A DNA stretch of 64,000 nt, taken from the NCBI RefSeq assembly GCF_002968335.2, contig NZ_CP134398.1, forward strand, positions 3,100,001 through 3,164,000, given 5' to 3'. Within the stretch, counting starts at the first letter, position 1. Each line of letters starts with the position of its first letter. Shown here piece after piece: positions 62,489 through 64,000 of this stretch. The notes beneath the pieces were generated by a model. The model made no database searches. It was not told the origin of the DNA and was given only the letters and a program-made list of their open reading frames with translations. The translations under genes were made by a program, and so were the position numbers. The DNA is from Mycobacterium sp. ITM-2016-00316. GTDB lineage: Bacteria > Actinomycetota > Actinomycetes > Mycobacteriales > Mycobacteriaceae.

Positions 62489-63691
62489 GTGCAGTCCGCT
62501 GTCGATCTCCTCACACTCGATGAGGGCCACGCGCTGGCGATCATCGAGCTCGACGGATCCTTGTCGGCAGTTCCCGTGGTCGGCACACCGGGCGACTGGC
62601 AACGCGCGACGGCAGGCGACGGCACCGCCGACGCGCTGGTCCGCCTGCTCGCACAGGCCCCCGGGCATTCGTCGCACGGCCGGTTTTCGGTGGTGTCGTG
62701 GACCGACCGGTACCTGCCGGGCAGCGAACGGCCGATCACCGTCGACCAGACCAACGAGTCGGTCATCGTCGGCGAGCAGGCTGTGGTGAAGTGGGCGACC
62801 CACCTGCAGCCCGGGCCGCATCCCGCCCCGGGCAGGCTGGCGGCCCTGACCGCCGCCGGGTTCACGGCCATGCCAACCCCGTGGGGGGTGGTCACCTGGA
62901 CGCCGGAGCACGGCGATGAAACTCTGGTCGCGACGGTGAACGGTTATCTCCCCGGCGCGGTCGACGGCTGGACCTGGGCGAAGGACCTGTTCATCGACGC
63001 GGCCCGCAGCGGTGATCTGACCGCGGTGGCTGCCACGTCGCGCGCCCTGGGCGCCGTGGTCGCCGACCTCCACACGTCGTTGCTCGGAACGTCGAGCCGA
63101 TCCACATCCCACGACGCACAACGCTGGCGCGACGGTGCGTTCGACACGTTGGCGCAGGCGCGCCTGCTGGCCGGTCCGGCCAATGCGCTGCTGCTCACCG
63201 AGCATGCCGAGGACATCGAACGCATCCTGGACGGTCTGTCCGGGCTGGTGGATGTGCCGGTGCTCGATGCACACGGTGACCTGCACGTCGGTCAGGTGCT
63301 GCGCGCCGACGATCTGCTGGTCATCACCGACTTCGACGGCAATCCGGTGCTCCCGCCGGCCGAACGCGTCCTGCCCGTCCCGGCTGCCGTCGACCTCGCC
63401 GGCATCATGCAGTCGCTGTCACACGTCGCCATCGTCGCCGCCACACGCGGTGAGCTCGAACCCGAGACGCTCACCGAGGTCGACGGGGTGTCGCGGGCGG
63501 AGTTGTACGGGGCCTACCTCGACAGGCTGACGCAGGACGGGCACGCAGACCTGCACATCGACAGCGCCCTCGACCCCTTCCGCCTGCAACAGGTGCTCCG
63601 CGAGATCGTCTACGCGGGACGCCATCTACCGCGTTGGATGTACGTCCCAGACGCGGCGCTACCCGCCCTTCTCACCGAAATGAGCCGATGA
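62489..63691 (+). CDS. Maltokinase-like sugar kinase, probable glucosamine kinase
   Basis: 400 aa from GTG 62489, three bases after the glycosyltransferase stop. An aminoglycoside-phosphotransferase/maltokinase fold: Lys in GEQAVVKWATHLQPGP, the catalytic loop DVPVLDAHGDLHVGQVLRAD, and the metal-binding ITDFDGNP. Maltokinases usually read HGDYHLGQ and DFEGEP; DFDGNP with HGDLHVGQ is, as I recall, the signature of actinobacterial glucosamine kinases. Next gene is a SIS-domain protein, as in those clusters. ATGA overlap. Confidence 0.78.
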   Translation: MQSAVDLLTLDEGHALAIIELDGSLSAVPVVGTPGDWQRATAGDGTADALVRLLAQAPGHSSHGRFSVVSWTDRYLPGSERPITVDQTNESVIVGEQAVVKWATHLQPGPHPAPGRLAALTAAGFTAMPTPWGVVTWTPEHGDETLVATVNGYLPGAVDGWTWAKDLFIDAARSGDLTAVAATSRALGAVVADLHTSLLGTSSRSTSHDAQRWRDGAFDTLAQARLLAGPANALLLTEHAEDIERILDGLSGLVDVPVLDAHGDLHVGQVLRADDLLVITDFDGNPVLPPAERVLPVPAAVDLAGIMQSLSHVAIVAATRGELEPETLTEVDGVSRAELYGAYLDRLTQDGHADLHIDSALDPFRLQQVLREIVYAGRHLPRWMYVPDAALPALLTEMSR

Positions 63692-64000
63692 AACCCGACG
63701 GATTCGCCACCGATCTCACCCGCAAGCCCGAGGTGCTGACCAAGCTGGGCGGTGCGCTGGCGACCCGGAACCCGTGGGCCGACGCCATTCCCGCCGACGT
63801 CAACCGTGTCGTGCTGCTCGGCATGGGCTCGTCGGCCTACGCCGGCGGGGTCGCGGCCGCACGTCTGCGCGCCCGCGGGATCTGTGCGGTCTCCGAGATC
63901 GCGTCCACGGAGCTGCTACCCCAGTGGGGGCCGGGCACCCTCGTGGTGGCCACCTCGGCGACCGGCGGATCGATCGAGACCCTCGATGCCCTGGAACGCC
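63688..64000 (+). CDS. SIS-domain sugar isomerase-like protein, 3' end outside window
   Basis: First 104 codons of a gene starting at ATG 63688 inside the kinase stop. The sugar-isomerase (SIS) fold appears from residue 35: RVVLLGMGSSAYAGGVAAAR, then LVVATSATGGSIETLDALER, i.e. the GlmS-isomerase-like GSS and SxSGxS elements. It would act on a phosphorylated (amino) sugar, for example as deaminase or isomerase of the kinase product. Confidence 0.83.
   Translation, partial: MKPDGFATDLTRKPEVLTKLGGALATRNPWADAIPADVNRVVLLGMGSSAYAGGVAAARLRARGICAVSEIASTELLPQWGPGTLVVATSATGGSIETLDALER

Overview
The window is high-GC actinobacterial DNA and almost certainly comes from a mycobacterium, most likely a free-living, fast-growing Mycolicibacterium-type species. 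The evidence is an antigen-85-type mycolyltransferase, a cyclopropane/mycolic acid methyltransferase, orthologues of CYP125 and CYP124, KstR-type and IdeR-type operators, and gene orders that match M. tuberculosis as I remember it: bfrA, DHA2 transporter, glnA3, amidohydrolase as in Rv1876-Rv1879, and the MscS-channel/cyclase pair Rv2434c-Rv2435c. I saw no rRNA, tRNA, CRISPR array or prophage.

Layout. 0-9 kb: a KstR box between a truncated leftward gene and a nitronate monooxygenase; a TetR gene overlapping a frameshifted molybdopterin oxidoreductase; cyp125; a frameshifted XRE regulator; a FadR-type GntR regulator coupled to a fatty acid hydroxylase. 9-20 kb: L,D-transpeptidase, DUF7159-type protein, POT peptide transporter, threonine dehydratase-like enzyme, thioesterase, cyclopropane synthase, cyp124, glycosyltransferase, SDR. 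20-26.5 kb: dienelactone hydrolase lipoprotein, then a rightward run of D-aminoacylase-type amidohydrolase, SnoaL-like protein and P450, then a DsbE-like/CcdA pair. 26.5-33.2 kb: amidohydrolase, glnA3, KstR-boxed carboxymuconolactone decarboxylase-family gene and DHA2 exporter, followed by bfrA and bfd facing each other across tandem IdeR boxes. 33.2-37.4 kb: enoyl-CoA hydratase, EthD-like protein, FUSC-type membrane protein and a KstR-boxed thioesterase.

37.5-43.3 kb: the clearest accessory module. A GntR regulator with a palindromic operator precedes an allophanate hydrolase, a biuret-amidohydrolase-like cysteine hydrolase and an NCS2/AzgA-like permease. Together they predict uptake and complete hydrolysis of biuret to ammonia and CO2. 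An IS30-family element with matching 25-bp ends and a transposase broken by an in-frame TGA begins 5 bp after the permease stop.

43.4-55.9 kb: TetR with a perfect operator and a membrane protein, TPR protein, deaminase/GH13 pair, type II NADH dehydrogenase, antigen-85-like mycolyltransferase with a strong bidirectional terminator, and an MscS-cNMP-binding channel coupled to a cyclase-like sensor whose metal-binding residues look degenerate. 55.9-60.3 kb: a leftward amine-catabolic operon (APC permease, aldehyde dehydrogenase, FAD amine oxidase), beside what looks like an N-terminal gene remnant. 60.5-64 kb: a tight rightward operon of TetR, GT1 glycosyltransferase, glucosamine-kinase-like phosphotransferase and SIS-domain protein that runs off the window. 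It suggests amino-sugar metabolism or an amino-sugar-containing product.

Two single-base frameshifts (near 4207 and 7187) and one nonsense codon (42697) break otherwise well-conserved genes. The frameshifts could be real or sequencing errors.
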